DNA from: Cypionkella sp.
GTDB lineage: Bacteria > Pseudomonadota > Alphaproteobacteria > Rhodobacterales > Rhodobacteraceae
Direction of reading: 5' to 3'
NCBI GenBank assembly: GCA_018063485.1
Contig: JAGPBG010000022.1
Coordinates: forward strand, 1 to 12,652
DNA length: 12,652 nt
In this document: piece by piece, positions 6,235-12,652 of the stretch
Numbering within the stretch: the stretch's first letter is position 1
Layout of the letters: each line of letters opens with the position of its first letter
Position numbers and translations under genes: made by a program
Notes under the pieces: generated by a model
Told to the model about the DNA's origin: nothing
Database searches by the model: none
The model's input: the letters and a program-made list of their open reading frames with translations, nothing else

Positions 6235-7605
6235 TCAAAGTGCGACGCGATGCGCGGCCTGACGTTGGGCCGAAAGCTCTTCCGACACCAGAAAGGCCAA
6301 TTCCAGCGATTGCGAGGCATTCAAGCGCGGATCGCAAGCGGTGTGGTAGCGGTCCGACAGGTTCTCATCCGTCACCGCGCGCAAACCGCCGGTGCATTCA
6401 GTTACGTCCTTACCGGTCATCTCGAAATGCACACCGCCCGGAACCGTGCCCTCGGCCTTGTGGATCTGGAAGAACTCACGCACCTCGCGCAGCACCGAAT
6501 CAAACGGGCGGGTCTTGTAACCCGAAGCCGCCTTGATGGTGTTGCCGTGCATCGGATCGCAAGACCAGACGACATTCGCCCCCTCGTCCTTCACCGCCTT
6601 GATCAGGCGCGGCAGGTTGTCACCCACTTTGCCAGCCCCAAAACGGGCGATAAGGGTCAAGCGGCCCGCCTCATTGGCGGGGTTCAGCTTGGCCATCAGC
6701 ACCTTCAGGTCGTCGGCAGTGGTTGACGGCCCGCATTTCAGACCAATCGGGTTCAAGACCCCACGGCAGAATTCGACATGCGCGCCGTCGGGCTGGCGGG
6801 TGCGGTCACCGATCCAGATCATATGGCCCGAGCCGGCCACGTTCTGGCCCGTGATGCTGTCAACCCGGCACATCGCCTCTTCATATTCCAACAACAAGGC
6901 TTCGTGGCTGGTGTAGAATTCCACCGTTGAAAGCGTATGCGCGGTTTCCGAATTGATCCCGGCGGCGTTCATGAAATCAAGCGCGTCAGAAATGCGGTTC
7001 GACAACTCACGGTAACGCTCGGCCTTGTCATGCTCGGCAAAGCCCAGGGTCCAACTGTGAACGCGGTGGATATCGGCAAAACCACCGGTCGAGAAGGCGC
7101 GCAACAGGTTCAGCGAGGCGGCCGCTTGGGTATAGGCCTGCAACATGCGCTGCGGATCGGGAATGCGGGCCTCGGCGGTGAAATCAAACCCGTTGATGAT
7201 GTCACCGCGATAGCTGGGCAGTTCCACCCCGTCGATCACTTCGGTGCCCGCCGAGCGCGGCTTGGCAAACTGACCCGCCATTCGGCCAACCTTGATCACC
7301 GGCACCTTGGCACCATAGGTCAGCACGACAGCCATTTGCAGCATTACCCGAAAGGTATCGCGGATATTGTCGGCACTGAATTCGGCAAAACTCTCGGCAC
7401 AATCGCCGCCCTGCAAAAGAAATGCCTTACCCTCGGCGGCAAGCGCCAACTGCTTTTTCAGTTTCCTCGCCTCGCCCGCAAAGACCAGCGGCGGATATTT
7501 CGCCAGTTGCGCCTCAACGCCGTTGAGCACACCCGCATCCGGGTAATCCGGCATCTGCACCCTCGGTTTCGCGCGCCAATCTGCTTTTGTCCATCCCTTG
7601 GTCAT
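6235..7605 (-). CDS. aroG: Class II 3-deoxy-D-arabino-heptulosonate 7-phosphate (DAHP) synthase
   Basis: A 456-residue, full-length plant/mycobacterial-type (class II) DAHP synthase. It condenses phosphoenolpyruvate with erythrose 4-phosphate as the first step of the shikimate pathway to aromatic amino acids. The four metal ligands of the class are visible: Cys69 in [11 protein letters not shown], His353 in DPMHGNT, Glu395 in GVHFEMTG and Asp425 in [10 protein letters not shown]. Phosphoenolpyruvate-site elements GQFAKPRS (111-118) and WIGDRTRQ are also intact. It lacks the extended N-terminal arm of the mycobacterial enzyme, as expected for proteobacterial members. The ATG is at 7605, with AAGGA 9 nt upstream. 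It is transcribed alone, divergent from the GlxA-type regulator. A weak GTTAGCG-containing motif lies in its leader at 7622-7633. The symbol follows common usage for class II enzymes. Confidence 0.96.
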   Translation of the reverse strand: MTKGWTKADWRAKPRVQMPDYPDAGVLNGVEAQLAKYPPLVFAGEARKLKKQLALAAEGKAFLLQGGDCAESFAEFSADNIRDTFRVMLQMAVVLTYGAKVPVIKVGRMAGQFAKPRSAGTEVIDGVELPSYRGDIINGFDFTAEARIPDPQRMLQAYTQAAASLNLLRAFSTGGFADIHRVHSWTLGFAEHDKAERYRELSNRISDALDFMNAAGINSETAHTLSTVEFYTSHEALLLEYEEAMCRVDSITGQNVAGSGHMIWIGDRTRQPDGAHVEFCRGVLNPIGLKCGPSTTADDLKVLMAKLNPANEAGRLTLIARFGAGKVGDNLPRLIKAVKDEGANVVWSCDPMHGNTIKAASGYKTRPFDSVLREVREFFQIHKAEGTVPGGVHFEMTGKDVTECTGGLRAVTDENLSDRYHTACDPRLNASQSLELAFLVSEELSAQRQAAHRVAL

Positions 7606-7639
7606 GGGGGCTATTCCTTAAGTTAGCGGTATCGGGTGC

Positions 7640-7667
7640 CATATACGAAGAAGTGCAGGAAATGCAA
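7640..7667 (-). promoter_or_regulatory. Predicted promoter of the DAHP synthase gene
   Basis: On the minus strand TTGCAT (7667-7662), a 16-bp spacer and TATATG (7645-7640) form a moderate sigma-70 promoter. Transcription would start near 7633, leaving a leader of about 28 nt. The motif GTTAGCGGTATC (7622-7633 on the plus strand) lies right at this predicted start point. It is only a 4-of-6 palindrome and is the weakest member of the operator family in this window. Confidence 0.35.
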
Positions 7668-7760
7668 AGACCCAAAGCCGCTTGCAGCCCTTGATTGCCC
7701 TTGCGGCTGCCCTGAATTCCTGTTTCCCTACACACGGAAAACGACAGATTAGGTCGCAAG

Positions 7761-8783
7761 ATGTCCACCCCTTCGCGCAAAGCCACTCAGGTTGCCAAAT
7801 CTGCCGTCCCGCGGCGATTTGTGTTTTTGCTGTTGGACAAATTCACCATGATCAATTTCGCCGGGGCAATCGAGTCTCTGCGCCTGGCAAATCACGCTGT
7901 CGGCGAGCCGATCTACACTTGGGCGCTCTGCGGCGAAGGCGGCGTTGAAAAGACCTGCTCGAACGGGGCAACCTTCAAACTGGACTTTGGCCTGACGGAA
8001 GTCGAGCGTGAAGATACGATTCTGGTCTGCGGCGGCATCGAGATTCAGCGGACCACGACCAAGGCGGTCGTGAACTGGCTTCGCCGTGAAGCGCGGCGCG
8101 GGATTGCCATTGGGGGTCTGTGCACCGGATCCTATGCCTTGGCCAAAGCCGGGTTGCTCGAAGGCAAGAAAGCAACGATTCATTGGGAAAATCAGGATGG
8201 TTTTGCCGAAGAGTTCGATCAGGTGACGCTGACGAAATCGGTGTTCGTGATGGAAGGCAACCGATGGTCCACCGCGGGCGGCATTTCGTCGATCGACCTG
8301 ATGCTGCGCATCATCGCGTCCGATCACGGCGAAGATCTGGCCAACAACGTTGCCGATCTGATGATCTATTCGACGATCCGCACCGATCAGGACACGCAGC
8401 GCCTGTCGATCCCGACGAGAATTGGCGTGCGGCACCCGAAACTTTCACAAGTCATCCAGATGATGGAAGGCAATATCGAAGATCCGATGACACCGGCCGA
8501 TCTGGCCGACAAGGTTGGAATGTCCACACGGCAACTCGAGCGACTGTTTCGGCGTTATCTCAACCGAAGCCCAAAACGCTATTACATGGAAATCCGCCTG
8601 CAAAAAGCGCGCAACTTGCTGATGCAAACCGATATGAGCGTGATCAACGTGGCGCTTGCCTGCGGTTTCGCCAGCCCGTCGCATTTTTCGAAATGCTACC
8701 GAAGCCATTACAATACAACGCCCTACCGGGAGCGTGGCAGCCAAGGGGTAGCTTCGCCGATCCTTGGCAGGCTGTCGATCTGA
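7761..8783 (+). CDS. GlxA-family (DJ-1/PfpI-like + AraC HTH) transcriptional regulator
   Basis: A 340-residue regulator. Residues of about 18-190 form a class I glutamine amidotransferase-like (DJ-1/PfpI) domain, with the nucleophile-elbow sequence GGLCTGSYALAKAG (Cys121) and His141 in ATIHWE. Residues of about 230-325 form an AraC-type DNA-binding domain with two helix-turn-helix units (LADKVGMSTRQLERLFRRYL and VALACGFASPSHFSKCYRSH). This is the architecture of ArgR, CdhR and GbdR of Pseudomonas, activators of amino-acid, carnitine and betaine catabolism, in which the amidotransferase-like domain senses a ligand. The ATG at 7761 has only a weak ribosome binding site. The gene lies 182 nt before a LIV-type importer in the same direction, so controlling that importer is a reasonable inference. 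The inducer cannot be read from the sequence. Confidence 0.93.
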   Translation: MSTPSRKATQVAKSAVPRRFVFLLLDKFTMINFAGAIESLRLANHAVGEPIYTWALCGEGGVEKTCSNGATFKLDFGLTEVEREDTILVCGGIEIQRTTTKAVVNWLRREARRGIAIGGLCTGSYALAKAGLLEGKKATIHWENQDGFAEEFDQVTLTKSVFVMEGNRWSTAGGISSIDLMLRIIASDHGEDLANNVADLMIYSTIRTDQDTQRLSIPTRIGVRHPKLSQVIQMMEGNIEDPMTPADLADKVGMSTRQLERLFRRYLNRSPKRYYMEIRLQKARNLLMQTDMSVINVALACGFASPSHFSKCYRSHYNTTPYRERGSQGVASPILGRLSI

Positions 8784-8866
8784 TCCGGTTGATCCGATCT
8801 TGGTGTGACAGATATTTTAGGCTTGAAGCATTGATTGTCCAAGCATAGCATCGCAAAATTCGGCGC

Positions 8867-8894
8867 TTGCAAAGACCGATCAAGAAAATACAAA
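8867..8894 (+). promoter_or_regulatory. Possible promoter of the ABC importer operon
   Basis: TTGCAA (8867-8872), a 16-bp spacer and TACAAA (8889-8894) form the best sigma-70-like pair in the 182-nt gap between the regulator and the binding-protein gene. The match is modest, as is common for activator-dependent promoters. A nearby 9-bp-period direct repeat of TGATCCG (8781-8796) and inverted GCTTG/CAAGC arms (8821-8844) could be regulator contacts, but neither is strong. Confidence 0.25.
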
Positions 8895-8965
8895 GCCTGC
8901 TTTCCTTTTTGAAGTCCACATTCTAGGTTCGACAATGGGATTGCGATCCAACATGGGAGTTAACA

Positions 8966-10156
8966 ATGAAAAAACTACTTTTGGCCACGGCTGCTTCGGC
9001 ACTCATGGCTGGTGCTGCTGGCGCCGAAGATGTGAAAATCGGCATTCTGATCGGCTTCACCGGCCCGATCGAATCCTTGACCAGCCATATGGCCGGCGCG
9101 GCCGAACTGGCCATGAAAGAGGTCAATGACGCTGGCAAAGCCGCCAATGGCTGGGTGTTTGTCCCGGTTCGCGGCGACTCGACCTGTGGCGACTCGGCTG
9201 CGGCCACTGCCGCTGGTGAGCGTCTGGTCACCGCCGAAGGCGTCAAAGGCATCGTGGGTGGCGATTGCTCGGGCGTCACCGCCGCCGTCTTGCAAAACGT
9301 CGCGCGCCCGAATGGCATCGTGATGGTGTCTCCTTCGGCCACCTCGCCTGCCCTTTCCACCGCCGAGGATGATGGGCTGTTCTTCCGCACCTCGCCCTCT
9401 GACGCCCGTGAAGGCGAAGTGATGGCGGACGTTCTGGTCGAGCATGGTGTCAAATCCATCGCCCTGACCTATTCCAACACCGATTACGGAAAGGGCCTGT
9501 CCGAGGCGATATCTGCGGCTTTCATCGCCAAAGGCGGCACCGTTACCATCAACGCGCCGCATGATGACGGCAAAGCCGACTATTCCGCCGAGGTCGCCTC
9601 GCTGGCCGCAGCGGGAGGCGATCTTCTGGTGGTAGCCGGCTATCTTGATCAGGGCGGCAAGGGGATCATTCAGGCCTCGCTCGACTCGGGTGCTTTCACC
9701 CAGTTCGGCCTGCCCGGCGGCATGGTCGGCGACAACCTGCCCAAAAACATCGGACCGGCGCTGGACGGCTCTTATGGGCAGATTGCGCAATCCGATAGCG
9801 CCGGAGCGGCGATCCTGACCGAGATGGCCAAGGCTGCAACCCCGCCTTTTGACGCAACCTCGGCCTATTCCATGGAATCCTATGACGCCGCAGCGCTGAT
9901 CATGTTGGCGATGCAGGCAGCCGGCAGCACCGACTCCAAGGTCTACAAAGACAAGATCATGGATATCGCCAATGCACCTGGTGAGAAAATCCTTCCCGGC
10001 GAATTGGGCAAGGCGATGGAGTTGGTCAGCCAGGGCGTTGACATCGACTACGATGGCGCCTCGGGTGTCGAACTGATCGGACCTGGCGAAAGCGCTGGCC
10101 GCTATCGCGAGTTCGTCGTCAAAGGTGGCAAATACGAAACCGTGAAGTTCCATTGA
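8966..10156 (+). CDS. LIV-type (branched-chain amino acid family) ABC importer, periplasmic binding protein
   Basis: A 396-residue exported protein. MKKLLLATAASALMAGAAGA is a Sec signal peptide with predicted cleavage after Ala20 (AGA/ED). The mature part follows the type I periplasmic binding protein fold of LivJ-like proteins: VKIGILIGFTGPIESLTSHM near the mature N terminus, the VSPSATSPAL segment in the ligand cleft, then YSNTDYGKGLSEAI. Cys74 and Cys101 are placed to form the disulfide known from LivJ. The start is supported by GGGAG 6 nt upstream of ATG 8966. It captures the substrate for the downstream ATPases and permease. The family covers branched-chain amino acids but also other amino acids, amides and aromatic acids, so the substrate is open. 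A large hairpin follows the gene. Confidence 0.94.
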   Translation: MKKLLLATAASALMAGAAGAEDVKIGILIGFTGPIESLTSHMAGAAELAMKEVNDAGKAANGWVFVPVRGDSTCGDSAAATAAGERLVTAEGVKGIVGGDCSGVTAAVLQNVARPNGIVMVSPSATSPALSTAEDDGLFFRTSPSDAREGEVMADVLVEHGVKSIALTYSNTDYGKGLSEAISAAFIAKGGTVTINAPHDDGKADYSAEVASLAAAGGDLLVVAGYLDQGGKGIIQASLDSGAFTQFGLPGGMVGDNLPKNIGPALDGSYGQIAQSDSAGAAILTEMAKAATPPFDATSAYSMESYDAAALIMLAMQAAGSTDSKVYKDKIMDIANAPGEKILPGELGKAMELVSQGVDIDYDGASGVELIGPGESAGRYREFVVKGGKYETVKFH

Positions 10157-10180
10157 GCTTGTAACTTCAGAGAACTGGCG

Positions 10181-10204
10181 CGGCCCGAGGAATTCCTTGG
10201 GCCG
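10181..10204 (+). other. Intercistronic hairpin between binding-protein and ATPase genes
   Basis: CGGCCCGAGGAA (10181-10192) and TTCCTTGGGCCG (10193-10204) are almost fully complementary, with one G-T wobble and the central AATT forming the loop. This is the only strong structure in the 114-nt gap between the binding-protein stop and the livG start. There is no T-run after it. Such structures commonly protect or partly terminate the binding-protein message so that this subunit is made in excess. Confidence 0.65.
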
Positions 10205-10270
10205 TTGCTGTCTGGTAAGGCGACCCGCTTGCGATAACGCATGACAAGAGGCCGCAATCAGGGGGAAAGC

Positions 10271-11059
10271 ATGATCGAAGTCCAGAATCTGCACCGACAT
10301 TTCGGCGCATTCCGTGCCGTTGAAGGCGCCTCGCTGCGGATCGAGACCGGCTCGATTACCGGGCTGATCGGCCCCAATGGCGCGGGAAAAACCACGCTGT
10401 TCAACGTGATTGCGGGCCGTTTGCCACCCAGCTCGGGCCGCGTCATCATGGATGGCGAGGATATCACCGGCCTGCCGCCGCATGTGCTGTTCGACAAGGG
10501 CTTGCTGCGCACCTTTCAGATTGCCCATGAATTCGGCAGCATGACCGTACGGGAAAACCTGATGATGGTGCCCGCCGGGCAATCTGGGGAGAGCATCTGG
10601 AATGCCTGCTTTCGCCGCGGTGCCGTAGCCATACAAGAGCGGCGCCTGGCCGAGAAAGCCGACGAAGTGCTTGATTTCCTGACCATCAGCCATCTTGCCG
10701 ATCAGCAGGCCGCCAATATCTCGGGCGGGCAGAAAAAGCTGTTGGAACTGGGCCGCACCATGATGGTGGATGCCAAGATCGTATTTCTTGACGAGGTGGG
10801 CGCGGGCGTGAACCGCACCCTGTTGAACACCATTGGCGATGCGATCATCCGGTTGAACAAAGAGCGCGGCTATACTTTCTGCGTGATAGAGCACGATATG
10901 GATTTCATTGCCCGGCTTTGCGATCCGGTGATCTGCATGGCCGAAGGCCACGTTCTGGCGCAGGGCACGGTGGATGAGATCAAGAACAATGAACGTGTGA
11001 TCGAGGCCTATCTGGGCACGGGGCTGAAGAACAAGGTGAAGGACGCGGCGCATGGCTGA
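10271..11059 (+). CDS. livG: LIV-type ABC importer ATPase (LivG-like)
   Basis: A 262-residue cytoplasmic ATPase. It has Walker A GPNGAGKT (34-41), Q-loop Gln83 in RTFQIAHEF, signature ISGGQ (150-154), Walker B IVFLDE (170-175) and H-loop His208 in VIEHDM. LivG traits include TFQ...MTVRENLMM and the long insert before the signature. Directly after Walker B the sequence reads DEVGAGVNR where LivG proteins usually have DEPAAGLNP or similar, so the common Pro is Val and the D-loop is unusual. The start is ATG 10271, with AGGGGGA 4 nt upstream, rather than the in-frame ATG at 10241. It overlaps the next ATPase gene by 8 nt and works as a heterodimer with it. Confidence 0.93.
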   Translation: MIEVQNLHRHFGAFRAVEGASLRIETGSITGLIGPNGAGKTTLFNVIAGRLPPSSGRVIMDGEDITGLPPHVLFDKGLLRTFQIAHEFGSMTVRENLMMVPAGQSGESIWNACFRRGAVAIQERRLAEKADEVLDFLTISHLADQQAANISGGQKKLLELGRTMMVDAKIVFLDEVGAGVNRTLLNTIGDAIIRLNKERGYTFCVIEHDMDFIARLCDPVICMAEGHVLAQGTVDEIKNNERVIEAYLGTGLKNKVKDAAHG

Positions 11060-11762
11060 ACCCTTTTTGATCGGTGAGGCGATGACCGGGGGCTACGGCA
11101 CGGTTGATATCTTGCACGATTGCACAATCGCCGTCGAAAAGGGGCAGATCGCCGTGATTGTCGGGCCGAATGGCGCTGGCAAATCCACCGCCATGAAAGC
11201 GGTGTTCGGCATGCTGAAGCTGCGCAACGGTGCGGTGCGCCTGGCGGGCGAAGATATCACAAAACTGACTCCGCAGGCGCGAGTGGCCAAGGGCATGGCT
11301 TTCGTGCCGCAAACCCAGAACATCTTCACGTCGATGACGGTGGAAGAAAATCTTGAAATGGGGGCCTTTCTTCGGCGCGACAACATCAAGGCCACTATTG
11401 AACAGATCTATGATCTGTTTCCGATCCTGCGCGACAAACGGCGGCAAGCAGCGGGCGAGCTTTCGGGTGGGCAGCGTCAACAGGTGGCAGTCGGGCGCGC
11501 CTTGATGACCCAGCCCAAGGTGCTGATGCTGGACGAGCCGACGGCAGGGGTCAGCCCGATCGTGATGGATGAATTGTTTGACCGCATCATCGAGATTGCC
11601 CGCAGCGGGATCTCTATCCTGATGGTTGAACAGAATGCGCGCCAAGCCCTTGAAATTGCGGACAAGGGCTATGTTCTGGTTCAGGGCGGCAACCGATTTA
11701 GCGGGACTGGTCAGGCACTCCTGGCAGATCCGGAAGTTCGCCGCTCGTTCCTTGGTGGGTAA
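11052..11762 (+). CDS. livF: LIV-type ABC importer ATPase (LivF-like)
   Basis: A 236-residue ATPase with Walker A GPNGAGKS (38-45), Q-loop Gln87 in FVPQTQNIF, signature LSGGQ (137-141), Walker B VLMLDE (157-162) followed by the standard DEPTAGVSP, and VEQN (Gln194) at the H-loop position, as is usual for LivF. Length is normal. The ATG at 11052 lies inside the end of livG (8-nt overlap), indicating translational coupling. Unlike LivG next to it, all its post-Walker-B residues are canonical. Its last codons (SFLGG, stop) contain the GGTGGG sequence that could serve as ribosome binding site for the small frame that follows. Confidence 0.95.
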   Translation: MAEPFLIGEAMTGGYGTVDILHDCTIAVEKGQIAVIVGPNGAGKSTAMKAVFGMLKLRNGAVRLAGEDITKLTPQARVAKGMAFVPQTQNIFTSMTVEENLEMGAFLRRDNIKATIEQIYDLFPILRDKRRQAAGELSGGQRQQVAVGRALMTQPKVLMLDEPTAGVSPIVMDELFDRIIEIARSGISILMVEQNARQALEIADKGYVLVQGGNRFSGTGQALLADPEVRRSFLGG

Positions 11763-11766
11763 CAGA

Positions 11767-11877
11767 ATGGCAATCGGGATCATCGCAGCCTCGCTTTTGA
11801 AGGCAACGCCCGGGTTTGCCGGGCCTTGTCGCTACCTTGCGACACCAGACTGCGTCAAATCGGAGGGACTTATGTGA
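11767..11877 (+). CDS. Possible exported 36-residue cysteine-containing peptide between livF and livH
   Basis: An ATG at 11767, 4 nt after the livF stop and 6 nt after GGTGGG, opens a frame of 36 codons. Its TGA (11875-11877) shares its A with the permease ATG (TGATG), a classic coupling arrangement. The peptide begins MAIGIIAASLLKATPGFAGP and then has CRYLATPDCVKSEGLM. The first part resembles a short Sec signal peptide with a cleavage-like FAG, leaving a tail with two cysteines. Third codon positions are GC in 23 of 36 codons, which is coding-like. Against this, the signal is weak (no basic N-terminal residues), two GC-rich stems lie within it (11808-11824 and 11828-11843), and I do not recognise a family. 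It could instead be a structured leader for livH. Without comparative data the call is tentative. Confidence 0.4.
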   Translation: MAIGIIAASLLKATPGFAGPCRYLATPDCVKSEGLM

Positions 11878-12652
11878 TGGATATCCTCAATGCCCTCGCG
11901 GCCATTTTGAACTATATCGTGGTGCCAGCACTGTCTTACGGCAGCCAATTGGCCTTGGGTGCCCTTGGCGTGACCTTGATCTTCGCAGTGCTGCGGTTTT
12001 CGAATTTCGCCCATGGCGACACCATGGCCTTTGGCACCATGGTGACGATCCTGTTCACCTGGTGGTTTCAGTCGATGGGGATCACCGGCGGACCCTTGCC
12101 CACTGCCCTGCTGGCCCTGCCGTTTTCGATTGCCATCACAGCGGGGCTTTTGCTGCTGACCGACAAGACCGTCTACGCCTTTTATCGCAAGAAAAAGGCA
12201 CAGCCGATCATTCTGGTCATCGTCTCCGCCGGGGTGATGTTCATCATGAACGGATTGGTGCGCATCATCATCGGCACGGATGAGCAGAATTTCTCGGATG
12301 GCGAACGTTTTGTGGTCACCGCTCAACAGTTCAAGAATTGGACCGGCCTTGTGGAAGGAGTGGCGATCAAGACCACCACAGCCATCACCGTTATTCTGGC
12401 CTTTGCCTGCATGGCAGCCCTGTTCTGGTTCTTGCAAAAGACCCGCACCGGCAAATCCATGCGCGCTTTTTCCGATAACGAAGATCTGGCGCTGTTGTCC
12501 GGCATCAATCCGGATCGAGTGGTTCAGGTGACTTGGGTCATCGCAGCGGCCCTCGCTGTCATCGCAGGCTCACTCTACGGATTGGACAAGTCCTTCCGGC
12601 CATTCATCTATTTTCAACTGCTCTTGCCAATATTCGCATCAGCCGTTGTTGG
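11877..12652 (+). CDS. livH: LIV-type ABC importer inner-membrane permease (LivH-like), cut by window end
   Basis: An open frame of about 258 codons runs to the window edge. The product begins MDILNALAAILNYIVVPALS and contains the LivH hallmark VLRFSNFAHGDTMAFGTM (compare 'INFAHGE' in E. coli LivH), then several hydrophobic spans. The cytoplasmic coupling segment FLQKTRTGKSMRAFSDNEDLALLSGIN follows, and then VVQVTWVIAAALAVIAGSLYG, all expected for this subunit. It forms the membrane channel, presumably with a LivM-type partner further downstream. The ribosome binding site GGAGGG (11862-11867) suits either ATG 11877 or an in-frame GTG at 11874. I prefer the ATG because it overlaps the TGA of the preceding small frame. 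Confidence 0.95.
   Translation, partial: MDILNALAAILNYIVVPALSYGSQLALGALGVTLIFAVLRFSNFAHGDTMAFGTMVTILFTWWFQSMGITGGPLPTALLALPFSIAITAGLLLLTDKTVYAFYRKKKAQPIILVIVSAGVMFIMNGLVRIIIGTDEQNFSDGERFVVTAQQFKNWTGLVEGVAIKTTTAITVILAFACMAALFWFLQKTRTGKSMRAFSDNEDLALLSGINPDRVVQVTWVIAAALAVIAGSLYGLDKSFRPFIYFQLLLPIFASAVV

Noticed and set aside
7720..7741. TTTCC/GGAAA inverted arms before the GlxA-type gene as an autoregulatory operator
   Set aside because: Only 5 paired bases around an 8-nt spacer and no second copy near the importer promoter.
8975..11053. A 692-codon open frame on the minus strand opposite the binding protein and livG
   Set aside because: It is the antisense shadow of strongly coding plus-strand genes, crosses a gene boundary and the hairpin, and its translation is rich in His, Arg and Gln with no recognisable domain.
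1..12652. Mobile element, phage or defence island
   Set aside because: No transposase, integrase, terminal repeats, tRNA attachment site or defence-type domains are seen; codon character is even across the window.

Overview
The window looks like ordinary chromosome of a marine Rhodobacteraceae (Roseobacter-type alphaproteobacterium). The grounds are the overall protein character, the yicC-gmk gene pair, a plant-like class II DAHP synthase, a PAS_5-type orphan protein, a DUF1127 micro-protein, and a GlxA-type regulator beside a branched-chain-amino-acid-type ABC transporter. I see no insertion sequence, prophage, tRNA, rRNA or CRISPR array.

Layout. (1) Positions 1-515, minus strand: the 5' part of a DUF808/YedI-like membrane protein. 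(2) 516-2982, plus strand: a divergent control region, a first glyceraldehyde-3-phosphate dehydrogenase (GAPDH), a 47-residue membrane micro-protein 11 nt downstream, a second GAPDH and a strong hairpin. (3) 3027-3322: a DUF1127 micro-gene with its own promoter and a rho-independent terminator. (4) 3322-5372, minus strand: a tight operon yicC - gmk - gamma-carbonic-anhydrase-like gene. (5) 5532-6170, plus: a single-domain PAS protein, convergent with (6) the class II DAHP synthase gene at 6235-7605 (minus). (7) 7761-12652, plus: a GlxA/AraC regulator, then a LIV-type ABC importer (binding protein, two ATPases, a possible small exported peptide, and a permease cut by the window end).

How the parts work together. 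The two GAPDHs differ at the residues that set cofactor choice. The second keeps the Asp typical of NAD-dependent glycolytic enzymes. The first has Ala there plus an Arg-Arg pair at the second cofactor-recognition position, the pattern of NADP-linked gluconeogenic enzymes. The heptamer GTTAGCG, inside LacI-type palindromes, occurs five times by eye (both strands), every time in a control region: two sites before gap1, one before gap2, one in the DUF1127 promoter and a weak one in the aroG leader. This suggests a single carbon-flux regulator (a CceR-like LacI protein is the obvious candidate) acting across this cluster.

Most of the window is well-known housekeeping. The parts least covered by existing knowledge are the two micro-proteins (1706-1849 and 11767-11877) and the shared operator set around the gap pair and DUF1127.
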